DNA of 64,000 nucleotides from Sphingomonas sp. dw_22 (GCF_018449795.1 NZ_JAAVVE010000009.1:1-64000), one strand, 5' to 3'; shown: positions 9,283 to 20,493, counted from the first letter of the stretch. Notes: a model not told the origin generated them from the letters alone. A program made the numbers and translations.

Positions 9283-10080
9283 TCACGACGCGATATGGGT
9301 ACGGCTCCACAGCATCGCCAGTCCCTGGATGGTGAGATCGGGCTCGATCACGTCGAAAGCGTCGGTCTGCTTCTCGAACAGCACGGCCAGGCCGCCGGTG
9401 GCGATCACCTTGAGCGGGCGGCCCACCTCTGCCTTCAGCCGCGCGACCAGCCCCTCGATCATCGCGATATAGCCCCAATAGATGCCGATATGCATCTGAT
9501 CGATCGTGTTGAGGCCGATCACGCTCTTGCTGCGCGGCGCCTCGATCGCGATCCGGGGGAGCTTGGCGGCGGCGGTGACGAGCGCGTCGAGAGACAGGTT
9601 GATGCCCGGCGCGATGATGCCGCCCTTATAGGCGCCGCGATAGTCCACGACGTCGAAGGTGGTCGCGGTGCCGAAATCGATGACGATCAGGTCGCCGGCG
9701 TGGCGGGCATGGCCGGCGATCACGTTGAGCGCGCGATCGGCGCCGAGATTGCCCGGCTCCTCGACATCGAGCGGGAAACCCCATTCGGCCGCCCCCTGCC
9801 CGGCCACCACCGCCTCGGTGCCGAAATATTTGCTGCTGAGCACCTGGAGATTGTGGAGCGCGCGCGGAACGACGGTGCCGATGATGACGCCGGTCACGTC
9901 CTTGCGGTCATAGCCTTCGAGGGTCAGCAACTGGCTGAGCCACACGGCATATTCGTCGGCGGTGCGGCGGGGATCAGTGGCAATGCGCCAGCGCGTGCGG
10001 ATCTGGCCGCCCCCTTCGGATCCGGGTTCGACCAGCGCGAAGACGACATTGGTGTTGCCGGCATCGACCGCGAGCAGCAT
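9283..10080 (-). CDS. coaX: Type III pantothenate kinase
   Basis: The 265-residue protein opens with the ATP-binding motif [16 protein letters not shown], and contains [11 protein letters not shown] and the [12 protein letters not shown] motif, all typical of CoaX. It phosphorylates pantothenate with ATP, the first step of coenzyme A synthesis, and belongs to the ASKHA fold; it works as a dimer in the cytoplasm and is insensitive to CoA feedback. The gene follows birA with 15 bases between, and precedes rnj. This is a familiar order downstream of nuoN in alphaproteobacteria. Confidence 0.95.
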   Translation of the reverse strand: MLLAVDAGNTNVVFALVEPGSEGGGQIRTRWRIATDPRRTADEYAVWLSQLLTLEGYDRKDVTGVIIGTVVPRALHNLQVLSSKYFGTEAVVAGQGAAEWGFPLDVEEPGNLGADRALNVIAGHARHAGDLIVIDFGTATTFDVVDYRGAYKGGIIAPGINLSLDALVTAAAKLPRIAIEAPRSKSVIGLNTIDQMHIGIYWGYIAMIEGLVARLKAEVGRPLKVIATGGLAVLFEKQTDAFDVIEPDLTIQGLAMLWSRTHIAS

Positions 10081-10095
10081 CGGGCTTCCCCTATT

Positions 10096-10800
10096 CTAAA
10101 GCAGGAACACGTCGCCCGCGTGAATGGCACGCCGGCCGCCATCGGCCAAGCGCAGGATGAGCGCGCCTTCGCCGGTCAGTCCGTCGAACAGCCCGTCGAC
10201 CGCGCTGCCATCGGCCAGCCGCGCGGTGAGCGCGGTGCCGGGGGGATGCGCGCGGGCGAGCCAGCGCTCGCGCACCGAGACCAGCCCCTCGCCCCGCCAC
10301 CGCGCCAGCCAGCGCTCGAAGCTCTCGCCCAGCGTCTCGGCGAAGACCTGCGGATCGGGCGCCGGACCATGCGCGGCCAGACTGGTGGTCGCGCGGTCGA
10401 GCCCCTCCGGATGATGCGCAAGGTTGACGCCGATGCCCAGTATCACGGCGTCCTCCACGCGCTCCAGCAGGATGCCGGAGAGCTTGGCGCCATCGACCAG
10501 CAGGTCGTTCGGCCATTTGAGCATCGCGGAGACGCCGAAGGTGCGCACCGTCTCCTCCAGCGCCACCGCCGCGACCAGCGCCAACGTCGCTGCCGGCGGG
10601 TCGCTCGGCCGCAGCCGGATCAGCGTCGAGATATAGAGGTTGCCGACGGGCGATTCCCACGCCCGCCCCTGGCGGCCCTTGCCCGCATTCTGCCGCTCGG
10701 CGCGCAGCCACACTCCCTCGGGAGTGCCGCTGCGCGCGAGCGCGGCCATGTCGGCGTTGGTCGAACCCGTCTCGGCGACGGTCCGGATGACAGCGGTCAG
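10096..10800 (-). CDS. birA: Biotin–[acetyl-CoA-carboxylase] ligase, probably starting at CTG
   Basis: The enzyme attaches biotin to the carboxyl carrier protein of acetyl-CoA carboxylase through biotinyl-AMP. Visible motifs are AGKGRQGRAW (biotin and ATP loop), LKWPNDLLV and LGIGVNL. The first standard start codon is the ATG at 10749, but it cuts off the essential N-terminal motif ETGSTNADM, which is encoded just upstream in the same frame. No ATG, GTG or TTG occurs in frame there. A CTG at 10800 overlaps the nuoN stop (CTGA), which mimics the usual ATGA coupling, so I place the start there (234 residues). It has no N-terminal DNA-binding domain, so it is not a BirA-type repressor. A sequence error is the alternative. 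Confidence 0.85.
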   Translation of the reverse strand: MTAVIRTVAETGSTNADMAALARSGTPEGVWLRAERQNAGKGRQGRAWESPVGNLYISTLIRLRPSDPPAATLALVAAVALEETVRTFGVSAMLKWPNDLLVDGAKLSGILLERVEDAVILGIGVNLAHHPEGLDRATTSLAAHGPAPDPQVFAETLGESFERWLARWRGEGLVSVRERWLARAHPPGTALTARLADGSAVDGLFDGLTGEGALILRLADGGRRAIHAGDVFLL

Positions 10801-12245
10801 AACAGCGCCTGCGCTGCGTGCGTCGTCCAGAGCTCGAGCGTGCCGAGCAGCAGCCAGCCCACCGGCGAGATCACCAGCGCCGCCACGGTAATCAGCCCGC
10901 CCTCGATCAAGTCGGTCTTGCCCGCAAAGGCGGGCGCCGGCTCGTCGAAGTACATCGTCTTGACGATCTTGAGGTAATAATAGGCGCCGATCGTCGATGC
11001 CGCGGCGCCCACCACCGCGAAGGCGAACAGGCCCGAATGCACCGCCGCCACGAACACCTGCAGCTTGGCGAAGAAGCCGAGCAGCGGCGGAACGCCGGCA
11101 AGGCTGAACATGAAGATCGCCAGCGCTAGCGCCAGGCCGGGCCGCGTGCGCGACATCCCGGACAGGCTCGCGATGGTCTCGATCTGCTCGCCGTCCTCGC
11201 CACGCATCTGGAGCACGACCAGGAAGCTGCCCAGCGTCATGACGATATAGACCGCCATGTAATACATCACGCTCGCCACGCCGTCCGGGCCGCCGGCCGC
11301 GAGACCGATCAACGCGAAGCCGACATTGTTGATCGAGGAATAGGCGAGCAGCCGCTTGATGTTGGTCTGCCCGATCGCCGCCACCGCGCCGAACAGGATC
11401 GAGGCAAGCGCCGCGAAGATCACGATCTGGCGCCAGTCATGGATCGCCGGCCCCATCGCCTCGATCGCGACCCGCACCGCCAGCCCGACCGCTGCCACCT
11501 TGGGTGCCGAGGCGAAGAAGGCCGTCACCGGCGTCGGCGCACCCTCGTAAACGTCGGGCGTCCACATATGGAACGGCACCGCGCTCATCTTGAAGGCGAG
11601 CCCCGCGAAGACGAACACCAGGCCGAACAACAGACCCCAGCTATGGCCGCCGGTCGCATAGGCATCGGCGATGCCGTCGAACAGGGTCGTGCCGCTGAAG
11701 CCATATACCAGGCTGATGCCGTAGAGCAGGATGCCCGACGCCAGCGCGCCCAGGACGAAATATTTCAGGCCCGCTTCGGCCGAGCGTGCATCGCGCCGCA
11801 TGAAGCTGGCGAGCACATAAGCCGCAAGGCTCTGGAGCTCGAGGCCGACATAGAGGCTCAGCAAGTCGCCCGCCGAAACCATCATGCCCATGCCCGCCGC
11901 GGAAAGCAGGATCAGCACCGGATATTCGGGGCGGAGGTCGTCGCCGGAGGTCCGCTCGAAGAATTTCGGCGCGACCAGGATCGCGACCGCCGCAGCGAGG
12001 AAGATCAGCACCTTGGCGAACGCCGAGAACATGTCCGCGCGATAAAGCCCGCCGAACGCCTCGCCGCCCGAGGAGGACGGCCCGGCGAGCGCGATCCCCG
12101 CGCCGGCCAGCACCGCGATCGAGACCCAGCTCACCAGCTTAGTCGATTGCTGCCCGCCCCATGCGGCGACGAGCATCAGCACGATGGCGCCCACGCCCAG
12201 CACAAGCTCGGGCAGCGTCATCAGCAATTGCAGAGAATAGTTCAT
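10797..12245 (-). CDS. nuoN: NADH-quinone oxidoreductase subunit N
   Basis: The 482-residue protein has about 14 membrane helices and the proton-translocating antiporter-like (MrpA/D) fold. The conserved helix with VGLELQSLAAYVLASF carries the coupling Glu, and later KMSAVPFHMWTPDVY carries the channel Lys. It forms one of three proton channels in the membrane arm of complex I. Its ATG overlaps the nuoM stop as TGATG, and its own stop overlaps the proposed birA start, so it is translationally coupled on both sides. Confidence 0.97.
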   Translation of the reverse strand: MNYSLQLLMTLPELVLGVGAIVLMLVAAWGGQQSTKLVSWVSIAVLAGAGIALAGPSSSGGEAFGGLYRADMFSAFAKVLIFLAAAVAILVAPKFFERTSGDDLRPEYPVLILLSAAGMGMMVSAGDLLSLYVGLELQSLAAYVLASFMRRDARSAEAGLKYFVLGALASGILLYGISLVYGFSGTTLFDGIADAYATGGHSWGLLFGLVFVFAGLAFKMSAVPFHMWTPDVYEGAPTPVTAFFASAPKVAAVGLAVRVAIEAMGPAIHDWRQIVIFAALASILFGAVAAIGQTNIKRLLAYSSINNVGFALIGLAAGGPDGVASVMYYMAVYIVMTLGSFLVVLQMRGEDGEQIETIASLSGMSRTRPGLALALAIFMFSLAGVPPLLGFFAKLQVFVAAVHSGLFAFAVVGAAASTIGAYYYLKIVKTMYFDEPAPAFAGKTDLIEGGLITVAALVISPVGWLLLGTLELWTTHAAQALF

Positions 12246-13810
12246 CAGCGCGCCTCCCCGTGCGCGGAGGCGGTAGCCGAAGCGCCCTCGGAAGCAGCGG
12301 GCTTGCCGGGCGTCGGCAGCGAGTCACCGGCGGGCGCGGCGCGGTTCACGCGCTCGACCAGCCGCACGACGTCCGCGCGCATCGGCTTCAGGAAACTCTC
12401 CGGATAGACGCCCATCCACAGCGTCACCGCCGCGATCGGCGCCAGCAGCCAGATCTCGCGCGTTTCGAGATCGGGCATCGCTTTGACGTCGTCCTTGGTC
12501 AGATCCCCGAACGCCACGCGGCGATAGAGGTAGAGCATATAGGCCGCGCCCAGGATGATGCCGGTCGTGCCGAGCAGCGCATAGAGCGTCGAGACTTTGT
12601 AGGTGCCGGCCAGCGAGAGGAACTCGCCGACGAAGCCGCTCGTCCCCGGCAGGCCGATCGAGGCCATGGTGAAGAACAGGAACAGCACGGCATAGCGCGG
12701 CATGTTGATCGCCAGGCCGCCGTACCGATCGATCTCGCGGGTATGCAGGCGATCATAGATCACGCCGACGCACAGGAAGAGCGCCGCCGAGACCAGGCCG
12801 TGGCTGAGCATCACGATCATCGCGCCTTCGATGCCCTGCTGGTTGAAGGCGAACAGGCCGAAGGTGACGATCGCCATATGCGCGACCGACGAATAGGCGA
12901 TCACCTTCTTCATGTCGCTCTGCACGAGCGCCACCAGCGAGGTGTAGATCACCGCGATCGCCGAAAGACCGAACACCAGCCAGATGAACTGGGCCGAGGC
13001 TTCCGGGAACATCGGCAGCGAGAAGCGCAGGAAGCCGTAGCTGCCCAGCTTCAGCAGCACGCCCGCCAGGACCACCGAACCCGCGGTCGGCGCCTGCACG
13101 TGCGCATCGGGAAGCCAGGTGTGGAACGGCCACATCGGCATCTTCACCGCGAAGGAGCAGAAGAATGCCAGCCACAGCCACGTCTGCACATGCGCCGGGA
13201 AGTCATAGGCCATCAGCGCCGGGATGTTCGAGGTGCCGGCGGTCAGCGCCATATAGAGCATCGCGATCAGCATCACGAGGCTGCCCAGCAGCGTGTACAG
13301 GAAGAACTTGTACGATGCGTAGATGCGGTTCGCGCCGCCCCAGATGCCGATGATGAGGAACATCGGGATCAGGCCACCTTCGAAGAAGATGTAGAACAGG
13401 AACAGATCCTGCGCCGCGAAGGTGCCGATCATCAGCAGCTCGGTGGCGAGGAACGCCGCCATATATTCGGGCACGCGCGTCTGCACGGCCTTCCAGCTCG
13501 CGCCGATGCAGATCGGCATCAGGAAGACCGACAGCATGATGAGCATCAGCGCGAAGCCGTCGATGCCGAACGCCCAGGAAAGGGTCACCCCGCCGGGCTT
13601 GCCGAAGACGAGCACGCTCTCGACGAACTGCCATTGCGGCGCATCGGGGCCGGTCTGGAAATTGCCCCACAGCCAGATGCCGAGCGCGAAATCCACCAGC
13701 GTCGCGACGAGCGCGATCCAGCGGGCGTTCTGCGCACTCGCGAACAGGCACAGCACCGCGGCGACCGCAGGCACGGCGAGCATGACGGAAAGGATCGGGA
13801 ATCCGGTCAT
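12245..13810 (-). CDS. nuoM: NADH-quinone oxidoreductase subunit M
   Basis: The 521-residue, 14-helix antiporter-like subunit of complex I shows the conserved FYIFFEGGLIPMFLIIGIWG helix with the key Glu and the KMPMWPFHTWLPDAHVQAPT segment with the channel Lys. It forms the middle proton channel of the membrane arm. The C-terminal tail is Ala/Pro-rich. The gene follows nuoL with seven bases between, and its stop overlaps the nuoN start. Confidence 0.97.
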   Translation of the reverse strand: MTGFPILSVMLAVPAVAAVLCLFASAQNARWIALVATLVDFALGIWLWGNFQTGPDAPQWQFVESVLVFGKPGGVTLSWAFGIDGFALMLIMLSVFLMPICIGASWKAVQTRVPEYMAAFLATELLMIGTFAAQDLFLFYIFFEGGLIPMFLIIGIWGGANRIYASYKFFLYTLLGSLVMLIAMLYMALTAGTSNIPALMAYDFPAHVQTWLWLAFFCSFAVKMPMWPFHTWLPDAHVQAPTAGSVVLAGVLLKLGSYGFLRFSLPMFPEASAQFIWLVFGLSAIAVIYTSLVALVQSDMKKVIAYSSVAHMAIVTFGLFAFNQQGIEGAMIVMLSHGLVSAALFLCVGVIYDRLHTREIDRYGGLAINMPRYAVLFLFFTMASIGLPGTSGFVGEFLSLAGTYKVSTLYALLGTTGIILGAAYMLYLYRRVAFGDLTKDDVKAMPDLETREIWLLAPIAAVTLWMGVYPESFLKPMRADVVRLVERVNRAAPAGDSLPTPGKPAASEGASATASAHGEAR

Positions 13811-13817
13811 CGCGCCA

Positions 13818-15896
13818 TTACCTCGTGAAGACCCAGGTGAGCGCGGCGGTGAGCCCGATCAGCATGACGAAGGCATAGGTATAAAGATATCCCGATTGCA
13901 GTTTGACCGCCCCCGCGCTGCCGATCTGGACAAGCCGGGACATGCCGTTGGGGCCGAAGCGGTCGATGGTCTTCTCGTCTCCGCGCTTCCAGAGGAAGCG
14001 GCCGATGGCGAACGCCGGCCGCACGAACAGGAAGTTGTAGAGCTCGTCGAAATACCATTTGTTGAGCAGGAAGACGTAGAGCGGACGGAAGGCCTGGGCG
14101 AACTTCGCCGGGAACTCCGGATGGCGGACATAGGCCAGCCAGCCGATCAGCAACCCGCTGAGCATCGCCACCGTCGCCGACAGCTTCACCCATAGCGGCA
14201 CCTCGTGCATCGAATGCATCAGATGCTCGTTGAAGGCGACGCTGCCCTTCCAGAATTTCTCGCCCGCCTCCGGCTCGATGAAGAAGCCGTGGAAGACGAA
14301 GCCCGCGAAGACCGCGCCCAGCGTCAGCAGCACCAGCGGCACCAGCATCGGCCAGGGGCTCTCGTGCGGATGATAGCCGCCGGTGCCGGTCGCGGGAGCA
14401 TGGTCATGGCCGTGCGCATCATGCGCATGCGGATCATGGCCGGCATCCTCATCCGCCGGATGGTCGTCATGATGGCCATGATCGTGCAGTGCGTGCTGGA
14501 TATGCTCCGAAGCGGCCCAGCGCGGCTTGCCGTAGAAGGTCAGGAACACCAGGCGCCACGAATAGAAGCTCGTCAGCAGCGCGACGAACACGCCGACCCA
14601 GAAGGCGCTCGGCACGCCCGCGGCCCAGCTCGCCTCGATGATCGCGTCCTTCGAGTGGAAACCCGCGAAGCCGAACGCCAGCGGATTGCCGAACACCGCC
14701 GGCAGGCCGACGCCGGTGATCGCGAGCGTGCCCGCCATCATCGTCCAGAAGGTGACCGGGATATGCTTACGCAGGCCGCCATAGAAGCGCATGTCCTGCT
14801 CGTGGTGCATCGCATGGATCACCGAGCCGGCACCGAGGAACAGCAGCGCCTTGAAGAAGGCATGCGTGAACAGGTGGAACATCGCCGCGCCGTAAGCGCC
14901 CACGCCGGCGGCGAAGAACATGTAGCCGAGCTGCGAGCAGGTGGAATAGGCGATCACGCGCTTGATGTCGGTCTGCACCGTGCCGACGGTCGCGGCGAAC
15001 AGGCAGGTCGCGGCGCCGACAAAGGTAATCACCCCCATCGCCACCGGGCTCATGTTGAACATCGGCGAGAGGCGGCAGACCATGAACACGCCCGCGGTGA
15101 CCATCGTCGCCGCGTGGATCAGCGCGGAGACCGGGGTCGGGCCTTCCATCGCGTCCGGCAGCCAGGTGTGCAGGCCGAGCTGCGCCGACTTGCCCATCGC
15201 CCCGACGAACAGCAGCAGGCAGAGCACCGTCATCGTATCGAAGCGGTGGCCGAGGAAGCCGATCGTCGATCCACCCATATGCGGTGCGGCCGCCAGGATC
15301 TCGGGGATCGAGATCGTGCCGAACACCAAGAAGGTGCCGAAGATGCCGAGCATGAAGCCGAGGTCGCCGACGCGGTTCACGACGAACGCCTTGATCGCCG
15401 CGGCGTTGGCCGAGGGCTTCCGGAACCAGAAGCCGATCAGCAGGTAGGACGCGAGACCCACGCCTTCCCAGCCGAAGAACATCTGGACCAGGTTGTTCGC
15501 CGTCACGAGCATCAGCATCGCGAAGGTGAACAGCGAGAGATAGGCGAAGAAGCGCGGCTGGTCCGGATCCTCGTCCATATAGCCCCAGCTATAGAGGTGG
15601 ACGAGCGACGAGACGCTGGTGACGACGACCAGCATCACCGCGGTCAGCGCATCGACGCGCAGTTCCCAGGCGACGTGCATGTCGCCGCTGGTGATCCAGT
15701 TGAGCACCGGCACGACGCTCGGCTCGGCGGTGCCGGCCATGAACGACAGGAAGATCGGCCAGGAAAGCGCGCACGCCGCGAACAGCGACAGCGTCGTCAC
15801 CGCCTTGGGTAGCACGGCCCCGAACGTCTTGTTCGAGAAGCCTGCAACAGCTGCCGCGAGCAGCGGCAGGAATACGATGAAATGAATCGCCGACAT
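13818..15896 (-). CDS. nuoL: NADH-quinone oxidoreductase subunit L
   Basis: The 692-residue protein is the distal proton-pumping subunit, with about 16 membrane helices and the long lateral helix that clamps the membrane arm. Motifs include [18 protein letters not shown] and [21 protein letters not shown] loop at about residues 462-505 is very rich in His and Asp, with around 18 His ([17 protein letters not shown] and more), which is unusual in the family and may bind metal. Its ATG overlaps the nuoK stop (TGATG). Confidence 0.97.
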   Translation of the reverse strand: MSAIHFIVFLPLLAAAVAGFSNKTFGAVLPKAVTTLSLFAACALSWPIFLSFMAGTAEPSVVPVLNWITSGDMHVAWELRVDALTAVMLVVVTSVSSLVHLYSWGYMDEDPDQPRFFAYLSLFTFAMLMLVTANNLVQMFFGWEGVGLASYLLIGFWFRKPSANAAAIKAFVVNRVGDLGFMLGIFGTFLVFGTISIPEILAAAPHMGGSTIGFLGHRFDTMTVLCLLLFVGAMGKSAQLGLHTWLPDAMEGPTPVSALIHAATMVTAGVFMVCRLSPMFNMSPVAMGVITFVGAATCLFAATVGTVQTDIKRVIAYSTCSQLGYMFFAAGVGAYGAAMFHLFTHAFFKALLFLGAGSVIHAMHHEQDMRFYGGLRKHIPVTFWTMMAGTLAITGVGLPAVFGNPLAFGFAGFHSKDAIIEASWAAGVPSAFWVGVFVALLTSFYSWRLVFLTFYGKPRWAASEHIQHALHDHGHHDDHPADEDAGHDPHAHDAHGHDHAPATGTGGYHPHESPWPMLVPLVLLTLGAVFAGFVFHGFFIEPEAGEKFWKGSVAFNEHLMHSMHEVPLWVKLSATVAMLSGLLIGWLAYVRHPEFPAKFAQAFRPLYVFLLNKWYFDELYNFLFVRPAFAIGRFLWKRGDEKTIDRFGPNGMSRLVQIGSAGAVKLQSGYLYTYAFVMLIGLTAALTWVFTR

Positions 15897-16201
15897 CAGC
15901 CCTTCATCCGATTGACGTCGTCGACCGAGATCGTGCCCCGGCTACGGAAGTAGATGACGAGAATGGCAAGCCCGATCGCGGCCTCGCCGGCGGCGACGGT
16001 CAGCACGAACATCGCGAAGACCTGGCCCACCAGATCGCCGAGGAATGCCGAGAAGGCCACCAGGTTGATATTCACCGCGAGCAGGATCAGCTCGATCGCC
16101 ATCAGGATGACGATCAGATTCTTGCGGTTCATGAAGATGCCCAGCACGCCGAGCGTGAACAGGATCGCCGAAACGACGAGATAATGGGTGAGGGAGATCA
16201 C
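15896..16201 (-). CDS. nuoK: NADH-quinone oxidoreductase subunit K
   Basis: The 101-residue protein has three membrane helices with the buried glutamates of the family ([15 protein letters not shown] and [11 protein letters not shown]). Together with NuoJ and NuoA it forms the E-channel that links quinone chemistry to the pumps. It starts at GTG, which overlaps the nuoJ stop as GTGA, so the two genes are coupled. Confidence 0.96.
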   Translation of the reverse strand: MISLTHYLVVSAILFTLGVLGIFMNRKNLIVILMAIELILLAVNINLVAFSAFLGDLVGQVFAMFVLTVAAGEAAIGLAILVIYFRSRGTISVDDVNRMKG

Positions 16202-16809
16202 AGCTCCACCCCCTGCCCGACTGGCGGATTCATGTTGCGGGTCGCGTCCTTCGAACGGCGGTTGATCTGACGGGAGACATTCTGCGGGCGCACGTCGCTG
16301 CGCTTGCGATAAGTCAGCACGATCGCGCCGATCATCGCCACCAGCAGCACCAGGCCCGCGCCTTCGAACACGAACAGGTAGCGCGTGTAGAGCAGCCGCC
16401 CGATCGCCTCGATATTGGGCACCGCCGCATCGATCGGCGCCACGCGGCGGCCGAGCGACAGCGCGCCCGCCTGCCAGGCGCCCACCGCGACGATGATCTC
16501 GGCGACCAGCGCCACCGCGAGCAGCACGCCGACCGCCGCATAGCGGGCGACACCGGCGCGCAGCTCGGTGAAGTCGATGTTGAGCATCATCACGACGAAC
16601 AGGAAGAGCACCGCGACCGCGCCGACATAGACGATCACCAGCAGCATCGCGATGAACTCGGCGCCGACGAGCACCATCAGTCCCGCGGCGTTGAAGAACG
16701 CGAGGATCAGCCAGAGCACCGAATGCACCGGATTGCGCGACAGGATCGTCAACGCCCCGGAGGCGATCACGACCAGCGCGAAGAGATAAAAGGCGATGAG
16801 CTGGATCAC
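16198..16809 (-). CDS. nuoJ: NADH-quinone oxidoreductase subunit J
   Basis: The 203-residue protein has five membrane helices, including the flexible third helix [20 protein letters not shown] that rearranges during turnover in complex I. The C-terminus extends past the last helix in a basic tail ([19 protein letters not shown]). The start is GTG (ATCCAGCTG follows). It follows nuoI after 33 bases, the widest gap in this part of the operon apart from the repeat between nuoG and nuoH. Confidence 0.95.
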   Translation of the reverse strand: MIQLIAFYLFALVVIASGALTILSRNPVHSVLWLILAFFNAAGLMVLVGAEFIAMLLVIVYVGAVAVLFLFVVMMLNIDFTELRAGVARYAAVGVLLAVALVAEIIVAVGAWQAGALSLGRRVAPIDAAVPNIEAIGRLLYTRYLFVFEGAGLVLLVAMIGAIVLTYRKRSDVRPQNVSRQINRRSKDATRNMNPPVGQGVEL

Positions 16810-16842
16810 GGAATCGGATGGCCCCTGTAGATTGCGGTGCGC

Positions 16843-17328
16843 TTAACGGTACGGTGCATCGGCGGCAAGGTTCGCGGCGATCGCGCGCTCCCAGCGGTCG
16901 CCGTTCGCGAGCAGCTTTTCCTTCTGGTAGATCAGCTCCTCACGGCTTTCGGTCGCGAATTCGAAGTTCGGCCCCTCGACGATCGCATCCACCGGGCATG
17001 CCTCCTGGCACAGGCCGCAATAGATGCACTTGGTCATGTCGATGTCGTAGCGCGTGGTGCGGCGGCTGCCGTCCTCGCGCGGCTCGGCCTCGATCGTGAT
17101 CGCCAGCGCCGGGCACACCGCCTCGCACAGCTTGCACGCGATGCAGCGTTCCTCGCCGTTCGGGTAGCGGCGCAGCGCATGCTCGCCGCGGAAGCGGGGC
17201 GAGATCGGGTTCTTCTCGTAAGGGTAGTTGATCGTCGCCTTGGGCTTGAAGAAATACCGCAAGGTCAGCCAGTGCGCCTTGAGGAACTCCCACAAAGTGT
17301 AGGAACGGATGATCTGGGCGACGGTCAT
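16843..17328 (-). CDS. nuoI: NADH-quinone oxidoreductase subunit I, 2[4Fe-4S] protein
   Basis: The 161-residue protein carries two ferredoxin-type clusters, [12 protein letters not shown] and [12 protein letters not shown], that pass electrons to the terminal cluster N2 in NuoB. The ATG ([15 protein letters not shown]) is set by overlap with the nuoH stop as ATGA. An N-terminal amphipathic helix anchors it to the membrane arm. Length is typical for alphaproteobacteria. Confidence 0.97.
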   Translation of the reverse strand: MTVAQIIRSYTLWEFLKAHWLTLRYFFKPKATINYPYEKNPISPRFRGEHALRRYPNGEERCIACKLCEAVCPALAITIEAEPREDGSRRTTRYDIDMTKCIYCGLCQEACPVDAIVEGPNFEFATESREELIYQKEKLLANGDRWERAIAANLAADAPYR

Positions 17329-18374
17329 GCGGGCAATCCCACCCGGGTCAGCATCAGGAACCCGGAAACGAGGAAGACGAAGAACAGCGAGAGCGGCAGG
17401 AAGATCTTCCAGCCCAGGCGCATCAGCTGGTCGTAGCGATAGCGCGGGACGGTCGCCTTCACCCAGCTGAACACGAAGAAGAAGAACAGGATCTTGGCGA
17501 ACAGCCAGATAATGCCCGGCACGTAGTAGAGCGGCGCCCAGTCGAACGGCGGCAGATATCCGCCCCAGAAGAGCGTCGCGTTGAGCGTGCACATCAGCAG
17601 CACGTTCGCATATTCGCCCAGCCAGTAGAGCGCGAACGCCATCGACGAATATTCGGTCTGGTAGCCCGCGACGAGCTCGCTCTCCGCCTCGGTCAGGTCG
17701 AACGGCGCGCGCTGCGTCTCGGCGAGCGACGAGATGAAGAACACCACCGCCATCGGGAACAGCAGCGGATTGAAGCCATAGCCGTTGATGAAGCCATACA
17801 GCCCCTTCTGCCCCTCGACGATGCCGCCTAGGTTGAAGGTGCCGGCCCACAGCACGACCGAGATCAGCACGAAGCCGATCGAGACTTCATAGCTCACCAT
17901 CTGCGCGGCGGCGCGGATCGCGGAGTAGAACGGATATTTCGAGTTGGACGACCAGCCGGCCAGGATGATGCCGTAGACGCCGAGCGACGACGCAGCGAGC
18001 ACGTAGAGCAGCCCGACGTTGATGTTCGCCAGCGCCACGCCGAACTGGAACGGCACCACCGCCCACACGATCTGCGCGACCGTGAAGGTGATGATCGGCG
18101 CGATCAGGAACAGGACTCTATTCGCGCTCGACGGAATGATCGTCTCTTGCAGGAAGACCTTCAGGCCGTCCGCGAAGCTCTGGAGCAGGCCGAGCGGGCC
18201 GACGACGTTGGGGCCGCGACGCAGCGCCATCGCCGCCCAGATCTTGCGGTCGGCATAGATGATCATCGCCACCGCCAGCATCAGCGGCAGCGCGATCACC
18301 AGGATATCGATGATCGTGGCGATGAACCACGCCCAGCCGAACGGCAGGCCGAGATAGGTGAACCAGGAGGTCAT
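17325..18374 (-). CDS. nuoH: NADH-quinone oxidoreductase subunit H
   Basis: The 349-residue protein has eight to nine helices and forms the quinone entry chamber at the base of complex I. Typical motifs are [20 protein letters not shown] and [21 protein letters not shown] repeat element of the GTCACCCCGG family lies between nuoG and this gene, so the two genes are separated by 118 bases, unlike most of the operon. The start ATG ([13 protein letters not shown]) fits the family. Confidence 0.97.
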   Translation of the reverse strand: MTSWFTYLGLPFGWAWFIATIIDILVIALPLMLAVAMIIYADRKIWAAMALRRGPNVVGPLGLLQSFADGLKVFLQETIIPSSANRVLFLIAPIITFTVAQIVWAVVPFQFGVALANINVGLLYVLAASSLGVYGIILAGWSSNSKYPFYSAIRAAAQMVSYEVSIGFVLISVVLWAGTFNLGGIVEGQKGLYGFINGYGFNPLLFPMAVVFFISSLAETQRAPFDLTEAESELVAGYQTEYSSMAFALYWLGEYANVLLMCTLNATLFWGGYLPPFDWAPLYYVPGIIWLFAKILFFFFVFSWVKATVPRYRYDQLMRLGWKIFLPLSLFFVFLVSGFLMLTRVGLPA

Positions 18375-18395
18375 GCGATGGTCCTTGCCCCACCC

Positions 18396-18476
18396 GTCAC
18401 CCCGGCGAAGGCCGGGGTCCAGGATCGCGGGCGATATCCGTTGTGGCTCTGGATCCCGGCTTTCGCCGGGATGACG
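18396..18476. repeat. Inverted-repeat element, family A (REP-like), between nuoG and nuoH
   Basis: Two arms, GTCACCCCGGCGAAGGCCGG at 18396 and its imperfect inverse ending ATGACG at 18476, flank a loop of about 26 bases. Each arm is itself a short hairpin (CCCGGCGAAGGCCGGG). Similar elements occur at 33979, 43508 and 51354, so this is a dispersed intergenic family. In the nuo mRNA it would fold into a stable structure between two coupled blocks of genes. Confidence 0.85.
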
Positions 18477-18492
18477 AGGGTGGTTGCACGCA

Positions 18493-20493
18493 TCACTCCG
18501 CCGCCTCCGCGAAATCTTCGCCGTGGATCAGCTCGGCCGAGCAGCGCTGCATCGTCGGCGACGCGCGGCAGATGGCGTTGGTGAGGTAGAAATCGGCGAT
18601 CGGATGGCCGACCGGCCCCCTGGCCGAAGCCGCAAGCGCGGGCGGCGCCCATTCGTAGCGGACCAGACCTTCCTCGCCCAGCGCCGGCACATCGGACGCC
18701 ATCGCCGCACGCAGCTCGTCGAAAGTGTCGAACGGCAGCGTGTGGCCTAGCTTCTCCGAAAGCGCGCGCAGGATCGTCCAGTCCTCGCGCGCGTCGCCGG
18801 GGGCGAACACGGCGCGATCGGCGCGCTGCACGCGGCCTTCCAGGTTCACATAGGTGCCCGGCTTCTCGGCATAGGTCGCGCCCGGCAGGACGACGTCCGC
18901 ATGATGCGCGCCCTTGTCGCCATGATGGCCGATATAGACCTTGAAGCTCTTGTCGAACTTCGCGAAATCCACTTCGTCGGCGCCCAGGAAAAAGGCCAGC
19001 TTCGGCGCCGCCGCAACGATGTCCGCGATGCCGCCCGCCTGCGCATAGCCGAGCATCAGCCCGCCCATCCGCGCGGCGGCGGTGTGGACGACGTTGAAAC
19101 CGTTCCAGCCGTCCTTGATGAAGCCCGCCGACTTGGCGAAGGCCAGAGCCGGGCCGTGCCCGTCCTTGAGCGCGCCCGGGCCGACGATCAGCACCGGCCG
19201 CTCCGCCTTGGCGAACGCCTCGGCGGCGCCTTCCGGCAGCTTGTCGAGCAGCGCCAGGTCGTTGCCCAGCCATTCGAGCTTGTAGGTCAGGTCGACCTCG
19301 GGGCCGATGCCGAAGACCTTTGCGCCCTTCTTGATCGCCTTGCGCACGCGGGTGTTCACCAGCGGCGCTTCCCAGCGCAGGTTGCTGCCCACCAGCAGGA
19401 TTGCGTCGGCATTCTCGATCTCGGCGATCGTGGTGTTGAACGCCACCGCACCCAGATTGGTCACGTCATAGGCCATGCCGGTCTGGCGGCCTTCGAGCAG
19501 GTTCGAGCCGAGCGCCTTCACCAGCGCCTTGGCGGCATACATCGTCTCGCAATCGAGCAGGTCGCCCGCGATCGCCGCGACGCTCGATCCGGCGTCCACC
19601 GCCGCGATCGCCTCGAACGCCTCGTCCCAGCTCGCCTCGACCAGCTTGCCGCCCTTGCGGACGAACGGCTTGTCGAGCCGGCGGCGCACCAGGCCGTCGA
19701 CATGGTAGCGCGTCTTGTCGTGCGCCCATTCCTCGTTGACGTCCTCGTTGATGCGCGGAAGCACGCGCATCACCTGACGGCCGCGCGCGTCGAGGCGGAT
19801 ATTGGTGCCCACCGCGTCCATCACGTCGATCGATAGGTTCCGCTTGAGCTCCCAGGGGCGATATTCGAACGCCACCGGCTTGTGCGTCAGCGCGCCCACC
19901 GGGCAGAGATCGACCGTGTTGCCCGAAAGCTCGCTCTTGAAGGCGTGCTCCAGATAGGTGGTGATCTGCATGTCCTCGCCGCGATAGATCGCGCCGATCT
20001 CCTCCACGCCGGCCACTTCCTCGCCGAAGCGGACGCAGCGGGTGCACTGGATGCAGCGGGTCATCACCGTCTTGATGATGGGCCCCATGTATTTCTCGGT
20101 CACCGCCCGCTTGTTCTCGGTGTAGCGGCTCTGCCCGCGACCATAAGCGAGGCTCTGGTCCTGCAGGTCGCACTCGCCGCCCTGATCGCAGATCGGGCAA
20201 TCGAGCGGGTGATTGATGAGCAGGAATTCCATCACGCCTTCACGCGCGGCTTTCACCATCGGGCTGTCGGTGCGGATCTCCTGGCCCTCGGCGGCCGGCA
20301 GCGCGCAGCTCGCCTGCGGCTTGGGCGGCCCGGGCTTCACCTCGACCAGGCACATGCGGCAATTGCCGGCGATCGACAGCCGCTCGTGATAGCAGAAACG
20401 CGGAATCTCCTTCCCCGCGGCCTCACAGGCCTGGAGCACGGTGGCGCCCGCGGGCACCTCGACTTCGATTCCGTCTACTTTGAGTTTCGGCAT
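18493..20493 (-). CDS. nuoG: NADH-quinone oxidoreductase subunit G
   Basis: The 666-residue protein starts at the ATG whose A is shared with the nuoF stop (TAATG). The N-terminal [2Fe-2S] domain has [15 protein letters not shown] and a later Cys; then the His/Cys cluster site ([18 protein letters not shown]), two [4Fe-4S] sites ([10 protein letters not shown], then DLCPVGALT) and a degenerate molybdopterin-oxidoreductase domain. It relays electrons along the peripheral arm of complex I. The loss of molybdenum-binding residues in the C-terminal domain is normal for NuoG. Confidence 0.96.
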   Translation of the reverse strand: MPKLKVDGIEVEVPAGATVLQACEAAGKEIPRFCYHERLSIAGNCRMCLVEVKPGPPKPQASCALPAAEGQEIRTDSPMVKAAREGVMEFLLINHPLDCPICDQGGECDLQDQSLAYGRGQSRYTENKRAVTEKYMGPIIKTVMTRCIQCTRCVRFGEEVAGVEEIGAIYRGEDMQITTYLEHAFKSELSGNTVDLCPVGALTHKPVAFEYRPWELKRNLSIDVMDAVGTNIRLDARGRQVMRVLPRINEDVNEEWAHDKTRYHVDGLVRRRLDKPFVRKGGKLVEASWDEAFEAIAAVDAGSSVAAIAGDLLDCETMYAAKALVKALGSNLLEGRQTGMAYDVTNLGAVAFNTTIAEIENADAILLVGSNLRWEAPLVNTRVRKAIKKGAKVFGIGPEVDLTYKLEWLGNDLALLDKLPEGAAEAFAKAERPVLIVGPGALKDGHGPALAFAKSAGFIKDGWNGFNVVHTAAARMGGLMLGYAQAGGIADIVAAAPKLAFFLGADEVDFAKFDKSFKVYIGHHGDKGAHHADVVLPGATYAEKPGTYVNLEGRVQRADRAVFAPGDAREDWTILRALSEKLGHTLPFDTFDELRAAMASDVPALGEEGLVRYEWAPPALAASARGPVGHPIADFYLTNAICRASPTMQRCSAELIHGEDFAEAAE

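Noticed and set aside
9280..10977. 565-codon frame opposite coaX and birA
   Set aside because: Spans two well-supported genes on the other strand and is compositionally a shadow.
12161..15812. Two plus-strand frames of over 500 codons opposite nuoL, nuoM and nuoN
   Set aside because: Shadows of membrane-protein frames, full of His/Arg/Gln.
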